From: Hamadaea tsunoensis DSM 44101
GTDB taxonomy: Bacteria > Actinomycetota > Actinomycetes > Mycobacteriales > Micromonosporaceae
Reading direction: 5' to 3'
Length of the DNA stretch: 64,000 nt
Assembly (NCBI RefSeq): GCF_000428945.1
Contig: NZ_AUAX01000004.1
Span: 1-64,000, forward strand
Position numbers and translations under genes: made by a program. A model generated the notes under the pieces. It was not told where the DNA came from and did no database searches. It saw only the letters and a program-made list of their open reading frames with translations. Positions within the stretch are counted from its first letter, which is position 1. Each line of letters opens with the position of its first letter. Shown here one piece after another: positions 12,441-21,905 of this stretch.

Positions 12441-13385
12441 TCAGCGAGCCGCCAAGGCTGCCACGGATTGTGCGCGGATCCCGGCCGCCGTTTCCGAGGC
12501 AGCCTGCGCTACCGTCGCCCGGACGTGCTTCTCGGCCGGCTCGGCCAACCCGTCGTAGACGGCGATGAACAGCTCCCGGGCCCGTGCGCGCGGCCAGCCG
12601 GCCGGCAGCAGCTCGGTGGGCAACTGCGGATCGAGCAACGGTATCCGCCGGTAGGAGTCCATGATCTGCGTACGGGCCCGGACCGCGGCGGCCCCGGTGA
12701 CCTGCCGGCGGCGTACGCGCGTCAGCAGGGGCCGCCATTGCCGTTCGAAGTCCTCGTAGTGCCCGGCGATGGCAACGACGTCCCACGCGTCGACCGGGCT
12801 GCGGCCGCCCGCGGCCGCCAGGTCCACATGGCCGGCCCGGAAGACGGTCATCGACCCGAAGGCGACGGCGGACAGGCGGCCCTCGACCATCGTATTCCAG
12901 CTGTCCGGCGACACCCAGAGACCGTCGTAGAGCGGCGCGAAACCCAGCCATCGCAGCTGCGCGCGCAGCGACCGTCGTTGAACCCTCTGCTCCTCGGGCA
13001 GCGAGAAGGCGACGAGCGTCCAGCATCCGTCCCACACCCGGGCCTGCTCACCGAACCGGGCGATCCAGGCACCTCCGGCCGACAGCTCGTCGGCGGCGTC
13101 GGAGGTCAGCCGGTAGGAGCTGTGCCGGCCGTCGCGGCTGCTCTCCAGGACGCCCCGGCGGGCCAGGCGGCTGATGGCGGTGCGCGCCGCGCCGCTGCTC
13201 ACGCCGGATTCGACCAGTAGCGCCACGAGGGCCGCCGACGGCAGCCAGGCCCGTACCGGCAGGGTGTAGTCGGCGACGAGCGTCACCGCCAGCCCTTGCG
13301 CCGACGCGCCTTGCTGCCGGCGCGGCAGGCGCGACCCCGCTGCCACGTCGGGGAAGATCTCCTCGATCTCGAACGGACTGACCAC
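12441..13385 (-). CDS. PaaX-family transcriptional regulator
   Basis: 314 residues from GTG 13385, chosen because GGGAG lies 6 bases upstream and the protein then begins with the family-typical PFEIEEIFPD and RLPRRQQGASAQGL. The N-terminal PaaX winged helix (VALLVESGVSSGAARTAISR) is followed by the PaaX central and C-terminal domains (RAQLRWLGFAPLYDGLWVSP; RRIPLLDPQLPTELLPAGWP). Classical PaaX controls phenylacetate catabolism, but no paa genes are present here, so its target is unknown. It is divergent from the CE1 esterase. Confidence 0.9.
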   Translation of the reverse strand: MVSPFEIEEIFPDVAAGSRLPRRQQGASAQGLAVTLVADYTLPVRAWLPSAALVALLVESGVSSGAARTAISRLARRGVLESSRDGRHSSYRLTSDAADELSAGGAWIARFGEQARVWDGCWTLVAFSLPEEQRVQRRSLRAQLRWLGFAPLYDGLWVSPDSWNTMVEGRLSAVAFGSMTVFRAGHVDLAAAGGRSPVDAWDVVAIAGHYEDFERQWRPLLTRVRRRQVTGAAAVRARTQIMDSYRRIPLLDPQLPTELLPAGWPRARARELFIAVYDGLAEPAEKHVRATVAQAASETAAGIRAQSVAALAAR

Positions 13386-13646
13386 GCCGACTCCCGCGCT
13401 GCGAGGGACCGACCCACTGCCCGGGGTCGCGCCCATGATATGCGCGAGTACGCCGCGTACCGGCAGCCCACCGAGGGACATGCGGCCAGCTGCATCCGGA
13501 GACGTCGATTGACACTTTTCGGTCCGGCGGTCAGACTACCTGACATACGCCGTCGAGGAGCCCGCCGGCGTACGCGAACGGGATCCGGTCGGCAGGCAGG
13601 CCAGGCCGGACACAAACGACCCGCAACTGCTGCCATCGAGGAAGAC

Positions 13647-14963
13647 ATGAAACGAATGATCAAGCCCGGCCGGCCCCAACGGGTGCTGGGCAGTCTGCTG
13701 GCCCTCGCGCTGGCCGGCGCCGTCCTGCTGGTACCCCGGCTGGCCGAGGCCGGACCGACGGCCGGCTGTGGCAGGACACCGACGCTGACCAACGGAACCC
13801 ACTCGATCCAGAGCGGTGGCCAGAACCGCAGCTACATCCTGAGCATTCCCGGCAACTACAGCAACGCCCACCCTTATCGGCTCATCTTCGGCCTGCACTG
13901 GCTCAACGGCACGGCCAACGACGTCGCCACCGGCGGAGCCGACGGATCGGTGTGGGCCTTCTACGGCCAGAAGCAGCTGTCGAACAACAGCACGATCTTC
14001 ATCGCGCCACAGGGCATAGACAACGGCTGGGCCAACACCAACGGCCGCGACATCACGCTGGTGGACGACCTCCTCAAGCTCGTCGAAGGCGACCTGTGCG
14101 TGGAGACCAGCCAGGTCTTCGCGATGGGGTGGAGCTACGGCGGAGCGATGAGCTACGCGCTGGCCTGCGCGCGGCCGGCGGTCTTCCGCGCGGTCGTCGT
14201 CTACTCCGGCGCCAACCTCAGCGGGTGCAACGGGGGCACGCAACCGGTCGCCTACTTCGGCATCCACGGCATCCACGACAGCGTCCTGAACATCTCCAAC
14301 GGACGCTCCCTGCGCGACACCTTCGTTCGCGACAACGGCTGCACCGCGCAGAGCCCCCGCGAACCGTCGCAGGGAAGCCTGTCCCACATCACCACCGCCT
14401 ATTCAGGATGCCGATCGGGGTATCCGGTCCAATGGGCCGCGTTCGACGGCGACCACACGCCCAGCCCCGTGGACGGCAGCACCGCCACCAGCGGATCGCG
14501 GACCTGGACCTCGGCGGAGGTGAACACGTTCCTGGCCCAGTTCACGAGCAGCCCTCCGGCCAGCAGCTCACCGTCCACCAGTCCCTCTCCCAGCAGTTCA
14601 CCGTCCAGTAGCCCCTCTCCCACCAGTTCGCCGCCTATCAGTCCGTCGCCCAGCGGCTCGGTTCCGGCCGGGGCGTGCACCGCGGCGTACCGGACGGTCA
14701 ACGCGTGGCCCGGCGGATTCCAGGGCGAGGTGACGGTCAGCACCGGCACCGCGCCGATCACCGGCTGGAGCGTGCAGTGGACGCTCAGCGGTGGCCAGAC
14801 GATCACCCAGGTCTGGAGCGCGACGCCGTCGGCCAGCGGTTCGACCATCACGATGCGCAACGTCTCCTACAACGGCTCGCTCGGCGCCAACACCTCGACC
14901 ACCTTCGGCTTCCTGGCCGACGGCAGCCCGTCGACGCCGTCGCTCACCTGCGCCGGCTCCTGA
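13647..14963 (+). CDS. Secreted CE1-type (feruloyl/acetylxylan) esterase with C-terminal CBM2
   Basis: 438 residues from ATG 13647 with a GAGGAAG ribosome site. A signal peptide ends near LAEAG. The alpha/beta-hydrolase of the CE1/LpqC (PHB-depolymerase-like) type carries the nucleophile motif GWSYGG, and FDGDHTPSP supplies the likely catalytic His. A Ser/Pro linker leads to a CBM2 (CTAAYRTVNAWPGGFQGEVT to SLTCAGS), which binds cellulose or xylan. Removal of feruloyl or acetyl side groups from arabinoxylan fits the neighbours; feruloyl is the more usual annotation for this layout. Confidence 0.85.
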   Translation: MKRMIKPGRPQRVLGSLLALALAGAVLLVPRLAEAGPTAGCGRTPTLTNGTHSIQSGGQNRSYILSIPGNYSNAHPYRLIFGLHWLNGTANDVATGGADGSVWAFYGQKQLSNNSTIFIAPQGIDNGWANTNGRDITLVDDLLKLVEGDLCVETSQVFAMGWSYGGAMSYALACARPAVFRAVVVYSGANLSGCNGGTQPVAYFGIHGIHDSVLNISNGRSLRDTFVRDNGCTAQSPREPSQGSLSHITTAYSGCRSGYPVQWAAFDGDHTPSPVDGSTATSGSRTWTSAEVNTFLAQFTSSPPASSSPSTSPSPSSSPSSSPSPTSSPPISPSPSGSVPAGACTAAYRTVNAWPGGFQGEVTVSTGTAPITGWSVQWTLSGGQTITQVWSATPSASGSTITMRNVSYNGSLGANTSTTFGFLADGSPSTPSLTCAGS

Positions 14964-15311
14964 GCGGTCCAGCGCGTCGAGCACAGCCTGAAGAACTCCG
15001 CCGCGGACGACGGCACGCTTCCCGTCGACGTCCGCGGCGGATTCGCGGCAGTGTCCGCGAAAGGCGCCGGTGGAACGGCCGGCGCACCGTCGGCGCGAGC
15101 GCGTCTGCGGCCGGGCAGGGGCCTGGACGCGCTCGCGTCGGCACCAGCCGCCGCGACACCGAGCCGCCGTGTTCGGCGCCGAGGAGAGTCGACCCGCTGA
15201 CGATGGCGCGCCAGGACGGGGTGACACTCCGGCTGCCGGCCGGAACACCACCCCGCCGTCGAAGGCGCTAACGCCCGCCGTCACCGCGGACGGCTCCCGC
15301 CACGGGACGGG
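14964..15311. other. 348-bp convergent intergenic region
   Basis: The region lies between convergent stops. Apart from the hairpin at 15091-15140, nothing is supported; frames across it are compositional. Confidence 0.5.
15091..15140. terminator. Long hairpin between convergent genes
   Basis: CGGCGCGAGCGCGTC (15091-15105) pairs with GACGCGCTCGCGTCG (15126-15140) with one mismatch and a 20-base loop. The position between converging CE1 and GH43 genes suggests a bidirectional terminator. Confidence 0.5.
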
Positions 15312-17150
15312 TCACTGCATACTCACGTCGTCAATGGACAGGCCGTCGGTACCCGCCGCGGTCTCGACGTAGACCGTGGCGCCCGAAAGCGTTCCGCTCC
15401 ACGACACGGTCGCGGTCCCGGACAGCTGCGTCCAGCCGGCGGAGCCGACGGCCGTCGCCGGCGTGAGCGCGACATAGGTGGTGGTGCCTCCGGCGGTCAG
15501 CGCCAGCGTCGCCTTGGCGCTGGGAGTGCCGGACTGCGTACGCACCCAGACGCTGGTGCTGTAGGACTTGCCGTTGGTCAGCTTCGTCGTGACGTCCTGA
15601 CCCGGTCCGTTCCACGAGCCGGTGCGCCCGGTGATGGTCAGCGAACGGGAACCGCCGTGCGGGCCGGCAGTGTCGGACGACAACGTGCCGCTGCCGAACG
15701 GTGCCCAGCCGGTGGTGCCGTTCTCCATGTCGCCGTTGGTGATGAGGTTCCCGCCGCCCGTGGCGCCCGAGAACTGCCACCAGTTGAGGTTGAAGAGGTA
15801 TCCGCTGCCGCCGGTGAACCGCAGGTACAGATCGTGGGTTCCGGTGGCCCCGCTGACGGGGCAGGTGACGGAGGCCCAGGTCTGCCAGCCGCCGGTTCCC
15901 GCGACAGTGCAGGTCCCCACGGTCGGGCCGGTCGCGCTGTCCAGGTGCAGTTCGATGCGGCCGCCGCTGTTCGCCGACGCCACCCGGGCGGTGAACGACG
16001 ACGCCCCGGAGCCGAACCCGGCACCCTTGATCTTGATGTAGTCGCCGTTCTCGATCCAGCCGACGTCCATCCCGCCCTCGCCGGACGGCTCCGTCTCGAC
16101 CCCGGACTCCCACGCGATGGTCTCGGCCTCCTGCCGCGTGTACGGGTTGAGGACACCGACCTGCGGCGCACCTGTGCTGGTCATGGAGATGGCCGGGATG
16201 CTGCCGTCGGCGTTGTAGGCGAACTTCTCCACCGCCACGGACCGGGTGTAACCGCCGCCGCCGGGCAGCGCGCCGTTGTGGTAGAAGAAGTACGATCCGC
16301 CGGCGAAGTCGACGAGACCCGGGTGGTTGGTGAAGCTGGAGCCCTGCGTGGGCATGACCGTGCCGCGGTAGGTCCAGGGCCCCGTCGGGCCGGTGGCCGT
16401 GGAGTAGCCGATGAACTCCGAGCAGCACGCGGCGGCGAAGACGATGTAGTACAGACCGTTGCGCTTGTAGACCCAGGGCCCCTCCTCGAACAGCGTCGGC
16501 CGGCTCGCGTTGCCGCTGCGCGTACCGAAACCGGCGGTGGTGAGCGGGATCTTCGTGGGGCTGCCCGAGTAGGAGGTCATGTCGGAGTTCAGCTTCACAT
16601 ACCACAGGTCCGGATTGCCCCAGTACAGGTACGCCTGCCCGTCGTCGTCGATGAACACCGTCGGGTCGATCTGGCCGTTGCTGACCAGCGGATGCCCGAT
16701 CGCGTCCGTGAACGGACCGGTGGGGCTGGTGGACACCGCCACCCCGATGCCCATCTGGCCGGTCGCCCGCACGGTCATCGGCACATACCAGTAGAACTTT
16801 CCGTTGCGGTAGATCGTCTGCCCGGCCCACGCGTTGGCACTGGCCCAGGAGAAGCTGGCCAGGTTCAGCGGCGAGCCGTGGTCGGTCCAGTTCACCATGT
16901 CGGCGGACGACCAGACCCGCCACTCCTTCATGGTGAAGTAGGTCGAGTTGTCCTCGTCGTGCCCGGTGTACAGGTAGACCCGTCCGTTGTAGACGAGCGG
17001 AGCGGGGTCGGCGGTGTAGATCGTCTGAATGATCGGGTTGTCCGCCCTGGCCGCTCCGGGCAGCCCGGCCAGGGCGCACACCAGTACCACCACGGACAAG
17101 AGCAGTCGGCGTGGGGCGGCGGCGCGTACGCAGACGAGCAGCGGTCGCAT
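15312..17150 (-). CDS. Secreted GH43 arabinofuranosidase/xylosidase with CBM6 and CBM4_9 modules
   Basis: 612 residues from ATG 17150 behind AGGAAAGG. A signal peptide ends near ARADN. The five-bladed GH43 domain covers about residues 35-330; NPIIQTIYTADPAPLVYNG gives the Asp base, and the acid Glu is in RPTLFEEGPWVYKRNG. A CBM6 follows (RQEAETIAWESG to NLNWWQF) and then a CBM4_9-type sandwich to the end. It starts 33 bases after the stop of the upstream GH43, so the two are probably co-transcribed. It would trim arabinose or xylose from xylan fragments outside the cell. Confidence 0.92.
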   Translation of the reverse strand: MRPLLVCVRAAAPRRLLLSVVVLVCALAGLPGAARADNPIIQTIYTADPAPLVYNGRVYLYTGHDEDNSTYFTMKEWRVWSSADMVNWTDHGSPLNLASFSWASANAWAGQTIYRNGKFYWYVPMTVRATGQMGIGVAVSTSPTGPFTDAIGHPLVSNGQIDPTVFIDDDGQAYLYWGNPDLWYVKLNSDMTSYSGSPTKIPLTTAGFGTRSGNASRPTLFEEGPWVYKRNGLYYIVFAAACCSEFIGYSTATGPTGPWTYRGTVMPTQGSSFTNHPGLVDFAGGSYFFYHNGALPGGGGYTRSVAVEKFAYNADGSIPAISMTSTGAPQVGVLNPYTRQEAETIAWESGVETEPSGEGGMDVGWIENGDYIKIKGAGFGSGASSFTARVASANSGGRIELHLDSATGPTVGTCTVAGTGGWQTWASVTCPVSGATGTHDLYLRFTGGSGYLFNLNWWQFSGATGGGNLITNGDMENGTTGWAPFGSGTLSSDTAGPHGGSRSLTITGRTGSWNGPGQDVTTKLTNGKSYSTSVWVRTQSGTPSAKATLALTAGGTTTYVALTPATAVGSAGWTQLSGTATVSWSGTLSGATVYVETAAGTDGLSIDDVSMQ

Positions 17151-17182
17151 GAAGATTCCTTTCCTGAGGGACGGTCGGCGGC

Positions 17183-19246
17183 TCACGGCGTGGTCAGGGC
17201 GAAGCTCGCGACCTTCACCGATCCGCCGAGCGACTGGGTGGCGTAGTCGAAGATGGCGAAGCGGTAGCCCATGAAGAACTGCCAGGCGTTGTTCATCGCG
17301 AACGAGGGGCCGAAGCTCGTGAAGGTCACGCCGTCGGTGCTGTAGGAGAACCGGGCGAGCCTGCCGCTGCCGGGGTGGATGTCGGCGCTCACCCGTAGCC
17401 AGATCCGCCCGCCGGCGACGTTCTGGCCGGCTGCCTCGCTGCCGGTGTTGGTGGTGTTCCAGTTGCCGTCCATGGTGATGTTGTTCTGCAGCACCAGGCG
17501 GGTGGAACCGTTGTCCCGTTTGATTCCGATCCACGCGGACTGGTCGCGCAGCATCGCGAGGCCCGCCCGATCGCCGTCCTTCATCGCCGAGTAGTCCAGC
17601 TGGATCGTCGCGGTCGAGGTCGGTCCGAGAATCCGGTGCGTGAGCGTGTTACGGGCGGCGTACAGGTCGGAGGTCACGGTCGCGGCCTGCAGGGTCAGCC
17701 CGCCGCCCGCGCTCCATTTCGTGTTGTCCGGGTTGTGGTTCCACTCCCACTCCGGGCCCAGCGCCGCGCTCGCGAAGGTGTCGACGCCCGTGGGGCCGCG
17801 CACCTCCCGCGGTGGTCGCGGCACATTCGGATAGGCGTACGCGGAGCCCCATGCTCCGTTGACGGTCTGCAGCTGCGGCCAGCCGTCGGCCGACCAGGTG
17901 ACCGGGGCCAGCACCGGTACGCGCCCGCCGGGGTAGGAGTCGACGAAAGCCATGTAGTACCAGTCGCCGGCCGCGGTCTGCACGAGGCCGCCCTGGTGCG
18001 GTACCCCGCCGCCCGCGATCGGTGAGCCGATGTTGTTCAGCAGCGGCTGCATCGTGTACGGCCCGAACGGGCCGCTGGTCGACTTCAGGACGTACTCGGC
18101 GTTGGCCGGCCGGGTGACCAGGATGTAGTAAGCGCCGTTGCGCTTGTAGAACCTCGAACCCTCGATCGTGCCCACACTGGACGGTGACGTGAACACCGCC
18201 TGGCTTCGCACCTGCGACAGGCCGTCGGCCGACAGCTGGGCGACGTTGATGGTCGTGTTGCCGTACGCCACGTACATCGTGTCGTTGTCGTCGACGAGCA
18301 GACCGGCGTCGTAGTAGCAGTTGTTGATCTGGGCACGTTTCTGCCACGTGCCGTCCACGGCGGTCGCCGTGTAGACGTAGGTACGGTTGAACTCCACGCA
18401 CCCGATCCAGTAGTAGGTGCCGTTGCTCCTGCGGTAGTTCATGGCCGACGCCCAGATGCCCTTGACGTACGCCCGTCCGCCGCTCAGGTTGTACGCCGAC
18501 GAGCCGAAGTCGAGGTTCGGCACGGCGTGCCCGGCGTACTCCCAGTGCACGAGATCGTAGGAGCGCAGGATCGGCGCACCGGGTGAGTAGTGCATCGTGG
18601 ACGCGGTGTAGTAGTAGGTGTCGCCGACCCGGAAGACGTCGGCGTCGGCGAGGTCCTCCCACAGCACGGGATTGCCGAACGTGGACGACGGCGGCCATGG
18701 TCCGGCAGTCGGACTCGTGCTCGTACTCGGGCTGGCGCTCGGGCTGGTGCTCGGACTGGCGCCGCCGCTCGGGCTGGGGCTGCTGCTGGGACTGGCGGTG
18801 CTGCTCGGGCCCGCGCTGGGGCTGGCGGTGGCGCCGGTGCAGAGGACGCCGTTGACGGCGAGGTTGGTCGGCGGCGGGTTGCCGGTGGTGAAGGCTCCGT
18901 TGAAGCCGACCGTGGTGGTCGCCGCGGTGGCCAGTGTGGCGTTGTAGTCGACGTTCTTGACCGCGACCTGGGCTCCGCTTTGCGTGTAGGTGCCGTTCCA
19001 GAGTTGGGTGATGGTCTGCCCGGCGCTGTAGGACCAGGTCAGGGTCCAACCGTTGATCGGGTCGCCGAGGTTGGTGATGTCGACGGTGGCGCCGAAGCCG
19101 CCGGGCCACGAGCTGGTGACGGTGTACGTGGCCCGACAGCCGGCCGCAGCCGCGGCCGCGGTGGTCGTGCTTGCCAGGCAGGCGGCCGCGAGCAGGGCGA
19201 CCGTCGCCACCACTGCCCAAGGCGACCTGGGACGGCCTGACCTCAT
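17183..19246 (-). CDS. Secreted GH43 (beta-xylosidase/arabinofuranosidase) with N-terminal CBM2
   Basis: 687 residues from ATG 19246 with a GAGGAG ribosome site. After the signal peptide, a CBM2 (CRATYTVTSSWPGGFGATVD) and a Ser/Pro linker (about residues 140-185), the GH43 domain begins at FGNPVLWEDLADADVFRVG (Asp base) and continues through GTIEGSRFYKRNG (Glu acid). The last ~200 residues form the concanavalin-like beta-sandwich often found in GH43 subfamilies 11/12. It is the first gene of the tandem GH43 pair. The CBM2 would hold it on cell-wall polymer. Confidence 0.92.
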   Translation of the reverse strand: MRSGRPRSPWAVVATVALLAAACLASTTTAAAAAAGCRATYTVTSSWPGGFGATVDITNLGDPINGWTLTWSYSAGQTITQLWNGTYTQSGAQVAVKNVDYNATLATAATTTVGFNGAFTTGNPPPTNLAVNGVLCTGATASPSAGPSSTASPSSSPSPSGGASPSTSPSASPSTSTSPTAGPWPPSSTFGNPVLWEDLADADVFRVGDTYYYTASTMHYSPGAPILRSYDLVHWEYAGHAVPNLDFGSSAYNLSGGRAYVKGIWASAMNYRRSNGTYYWIGCVEFNRTYVYTATAVDGTWQKRAQINNCYYDAGLLVDDNDTMYVAYGNTTINVAQLSADGLSQVRSQAVFTSPSSVGTIEGSRFYKRNGAYYILVTRPANAEYVLKSTSGPFGPYTMQPLLNNIGSPIAGGGVPHQGGLVQTAAGDWYYMAFVDSYPGGRVPVLAPVTWSADGWPQLQTVNGAWGSAYAYPNVPRPPREVRGPTGVDTFASAALGPEWEWNHNPDNTKWSAGGGLTLQAATVTSDLYAARNTLTHRILGPTSTATIQLDYSAMKDGDRAGLAMLRDQSAWIGIKRDNGSTRLVLQNNITMDGNWNTTNTGSEAAGQNVAGGRIWLRVSADIHPGSGRLARFSYSTDGVTFTSFGPSFAMNNAWQFFMGYRFAIFDYATQSLGGSVKVASFALTTP

Positions 19247-19338
19247 GTCGTCTCCTCATGAAGCTTGCGAACATTGACTTTTCGGCGGTTGTCGCCGAGC
19301 GGGCGCTCGGTGACGGACCGGGACGGGGGGCTTCGGCG

Positions 19339-19359
19339 GCCCGGCGGTCCTCGCCGGGC
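19339..19359. terminator. Hairpin downstream of GH29
   Basis: GCCCGGCG and CGCCGGGC flank a 5-base loop, 27 bases past the GH29 stop on the minus strand and before the GH43 start. A smaller stem (CCGAGCG/CGCTCGG) follows near 19295. Confidence 0.5.
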
Positions 19360-19385
19360 GGCAGGCACCGGAAGACCGGTACGGC

Positions 19386-21377
19386 TCACAGTGCGATGAG
19401 AGTCCACTGCAGATTGGTGCTCGAGTCGGGTGTCCACAGGCCGACCGCGGTTCCCGAGGGCTGCGCTCCGCGGCCGTCGAGGGCGGTGCCGGTGCCCCGG
19501 TTGACGAGCTGATACCGGCCGTTGCCCATGCTGTTGAGCTGCCATTGCTGGTTGACGCCGCCGTTCCAGGCGGCCTGCCGCACGTTGACGCCGTTGCCGG
19601 TGGCACCCCAGCTGTCGAGGACCATGCCGTTGGTGCGGTTGAGCACCCGGTAGAAGCCGCCACCGGCATCGACGAGCTGCCATTGCAGGTTGGTGCTGCC
19701 GTCCCAGGTCCACTCCTTGACCGCCGACCCCGACGCGACGCTGCCGCCGCTGTCGAGGGCAAGACCGTTGGTGACGTTCATGAGGCGTACCCAGCCGGTG
19801 GGGAGCCGGCCGCCGCTGGTCAGAGTGGGAATCTGGCCGGAGAACGTCAGCTTGACCACGTACGCGAGGGCCGTGAACGGCGCGTTGGCCGAGGGCATGC
19901 CGATATGCAGCCCGGAGCCGTCCTGCGACCGCGTGGGCAGATCGATGTAGCTGCCGGCCGTCGAGCCGAGCAACTGGACGCGCGTCAGGCTGGACAGGTC
20001 GATCCGGCCGCCGGCGAGTGTCGTGACGGTCAAGGTGCTGCCCGGCCAGCCGAGCACCGTGGCGTACAGGACCGTGTTGGCCTTGTCGCGGGTGAACCGG
20101 ATGTCGGCACTGGTACCCGCCCGGGGTGTGGTGAACGAGCCGCCGCCCATCTGCGTCGGGCCTTCGCCGAACGAGGTCCAGGCCCGGGTGGCGTAGATCG
20201 ATTCACCGAACCGCTTGAGGTGATCCCCGATGCCGAGCAGGACGCTGCGCTGCCCGGAGGGGATGGTGCCGTCGGCCATCGGGGCGATGTTGAGCAGCAT
20301 GTTGCCGTTCTTGCTGACGCGGTCGATCAGCGAATGCACCATCGCGTTGAGCGGGTAGTAGCCGATGCCGACGGTGTAGCACCAGCTGGAGCTGGAAATG
20401 CTGTCGTCCGTCAGCCAGTACGGGGTCTGCAGCCCGGCGGGACCGCCGCGCTCGTAGTCGAACACCTCGCCCGCGTTGTCGTAGCCGTCCTTGTAGCTGG
20501 CGACGACTTCCTTGTTCCAGGACACGGCCCGGTTGTAGTAGTAGGACAGGAAGTTCAGCCGCTGCGCCTCGGTGACCCGGGTGAGGTCGAAGTCCTCCCA
20601 CAGGATGTCGGGCTGGTAGCCGTCGACGACCTCGCGCAGCTTGTCGTACCACAGCTGGTTCTCCGACGTCGTGTCCAGCTGGCCGTACAGCTTCTTCAGG
20701 CTGGTCGTCGACTGGGCGGGGACGTGGTCGTAGTAGCCGTTGAAGTTGTACGCGTGATGCATCGCCACGAGCAGCTTGAGGCCCTTGCCCCGGATCGCGT
20801 CGGCGTGCAGGCGCAGCAGGTCCAGGCGCGGCCCTCGGGCCACGGAGTTCCATTCGTTGACGGTGCTGTTCCACATCGAGAAGCCGTCGTGGTGTTCGGC
20901 GACCGGGCCGGCGAACTTCGCACCGGCGTCGACGAACAGCTGCGCCCAGTCGCCGGGGTCGAACCGCCCGCCCGCCGAGACGAGCTTCGGTGCGAACTGC
21001 ACGAAGTTGCCGGCCTTGTCGTTGGCTCCGTTGATGAAGTTGTGGTACGGCCATACCGAGGGATCGCCGTAGACGCTCTTGTGGTGGTTGTTCTCGTTGG
21101 AGCCGGCGATGTACAGGTTGCGGGGGTACCACTCGTTTCCGAACGCGGGGACGCTGAACGCGCCCCAGTGGTAGTAGATCCCGAACTTGGCGTCCTGGAA
21201 CCATTCCGGCGCCGCCGGGTGCTGGTCGACCGACGACCAGGTCGCGTTGTACGACGCGGGGCCGGGAATCGCCGCGGCCGCGGCCGCGAGTCGCAGGGCG
21301 GACACGCCGGTGAGGGCCGTCCCGGAAAGGCCGAGGGCGGTCAGGAAGGTACGTCGGCTGTACGGCTGGGCGGGCAT
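19386..21377 (-). CDS. Tat-exported GH29 alpha-L-fucosidase with C-terminal ricin-type domain
   Basis: 663 residues from ATG 21377 behind GGAGG. The leader has the twin-arginine motif SRRTFLTALG, so export is through Tat. The GH29 barrel shows EHHDGFSMW (162-169) and the nucleophile region PDILWEDFD, with Asp262 as nucleophile. Residues about 515-663 are a RicinB-like lectin (CBM13-like) with three QW repeats. It would release L-fucose from plant or other glycans. A perfect LacI-type palindrome lies about 90 bases upstream. Confidence 0.93.
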   Translation of the reverse strand: MPAQPYSRRTFLTALGLSGTALTGVSALRLAAAAAAIPGPASYNATWSSVDQHPAAPEWFQDAKFGIYYHWGAFSVPAFGNEWYPRNLYIAGSNENNHHKSVYGDPSVWPYHNFINGANDKAGNFVQFAPKLVSAGGRFDPGDWAQLFVDAGAKFAGPVAEHHDGFSMWNSTVNEWNSVARGPRLDLLRLHADAIRGKGLKLLVAMHHAYNFNGYYDHVPAQSTTSLKKLYGQLDTTSENQLWYDKLREVVDGYQPDILWEDFDLTRVTEAQRLNFLSYYYNRAVSWNKEVVASYKDGYDNAGEVFDYERGGPAGLQTPYWLTDDSISSSSWCYTVGIGYYPLNAMVHSLIDRVSKNGNMLLNIAPMADGTIPSGQRSVLLGIGDHLKRFGESIYATRAWTSFGEGPTQMGGGSFTTPRAGTSADIRFTRDKANTVLYATVLGWPGSTLTVTTLAGGRIDLSSLTRVQLLGSTAGSYIDLPTRSQDGSGLHIGMPSANAPFTALAYVVKLTFSGQIPTLTSGGRLPTGWVRLMNVTNGLALDSGGSVASGSAVKEWTWDGSTNLQWQLVDAGGGFYRVLNRTNGMVLDSWGATGNGVNVRQAAWNGGVNQQWQLNSMGNGRYQLVNRGTGTALDGRGAQPSGTAVGLWTPDSSTNLQWTLIAL

Positions 21378-21905
21378 GGACAGACCTCCGGTCCACGGTG
21401 GATGCGAGAGCGCGTCGTCAGGAAGCCGGGGGCGGTGGGCGTACCGACGGCGGGTCGACGTGGGCGGTGTGAACGTTCACATCCCGTCGTCCGCGCTTCG
21501 TCAAAAGAATTGGACGGGAGGTGGAATGTTCCATCGACAGTGGACGAGACTGCCAGAATGTCGGATGGCTATCAAGACGTGACCGAGCGTACGCGGCATG
21601 GCGGAAAAGGAATGCCGTAGTCGCTTTCGTGGCGGGCCAGCTCAGCACCTTCGCCCTGCATGCAGCAAACAACGGCGGGCTCGCATAACACTTATCTCTG
21701 GCATCTTGTGGGCCGCCGAAGACCTGCGGGATCGGCGTCGATCGGGGCCCGGCCGTCCCCTTCGACCCCGTGGAGCGGCAAGGCTTGCCCATGGCTGGAT
21801 GCGATCGCCCTACCTGCCGTGACAGCGCGATTGCAGCGCCCGTCAAGCGCTTCGACCTAGCTTCCGAGCGACATGTGACCCGTGTGCCTGGGAGGCTGTT
21901 CATCT
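21378..21905. other. 528-bp divergent intergenic region between GH29 and Rhs
   Basis: No gene is supported. It contains the GH29 operator (21468-21481). From about 21500 to 21700 the composition is somewhat less GC-rich, as expected for promoters, and the Rhs ribosome site GGGAGG is at its right edge. Confidence 0.5.
21468..21481. promoter_or_regulatory. Perfect LacI-type operator upstream of GH29
   Basis: TGTGAACGTTCACA is a perfect 14-bp palindrome with a central CG, located 91 bases upstream of the GH29 start. It matches the GH62 upstream site at 13 of 14 bases, suggesting one regulator for both enzymes. Confidence 0.75.

Noticed and set aside
14580..14660. Repeated Ser/Pro codons in CAZyme linkers
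   Set aside because: These are linker-coding repeats between catalytic and binding domains, not CRISPR or mobile repeats.
14598..15284. 228-residue minus-strand frame past the CE1 gene
   Set aside because: Antisense to the CBM2 and the intergenic hairpin; no domain.
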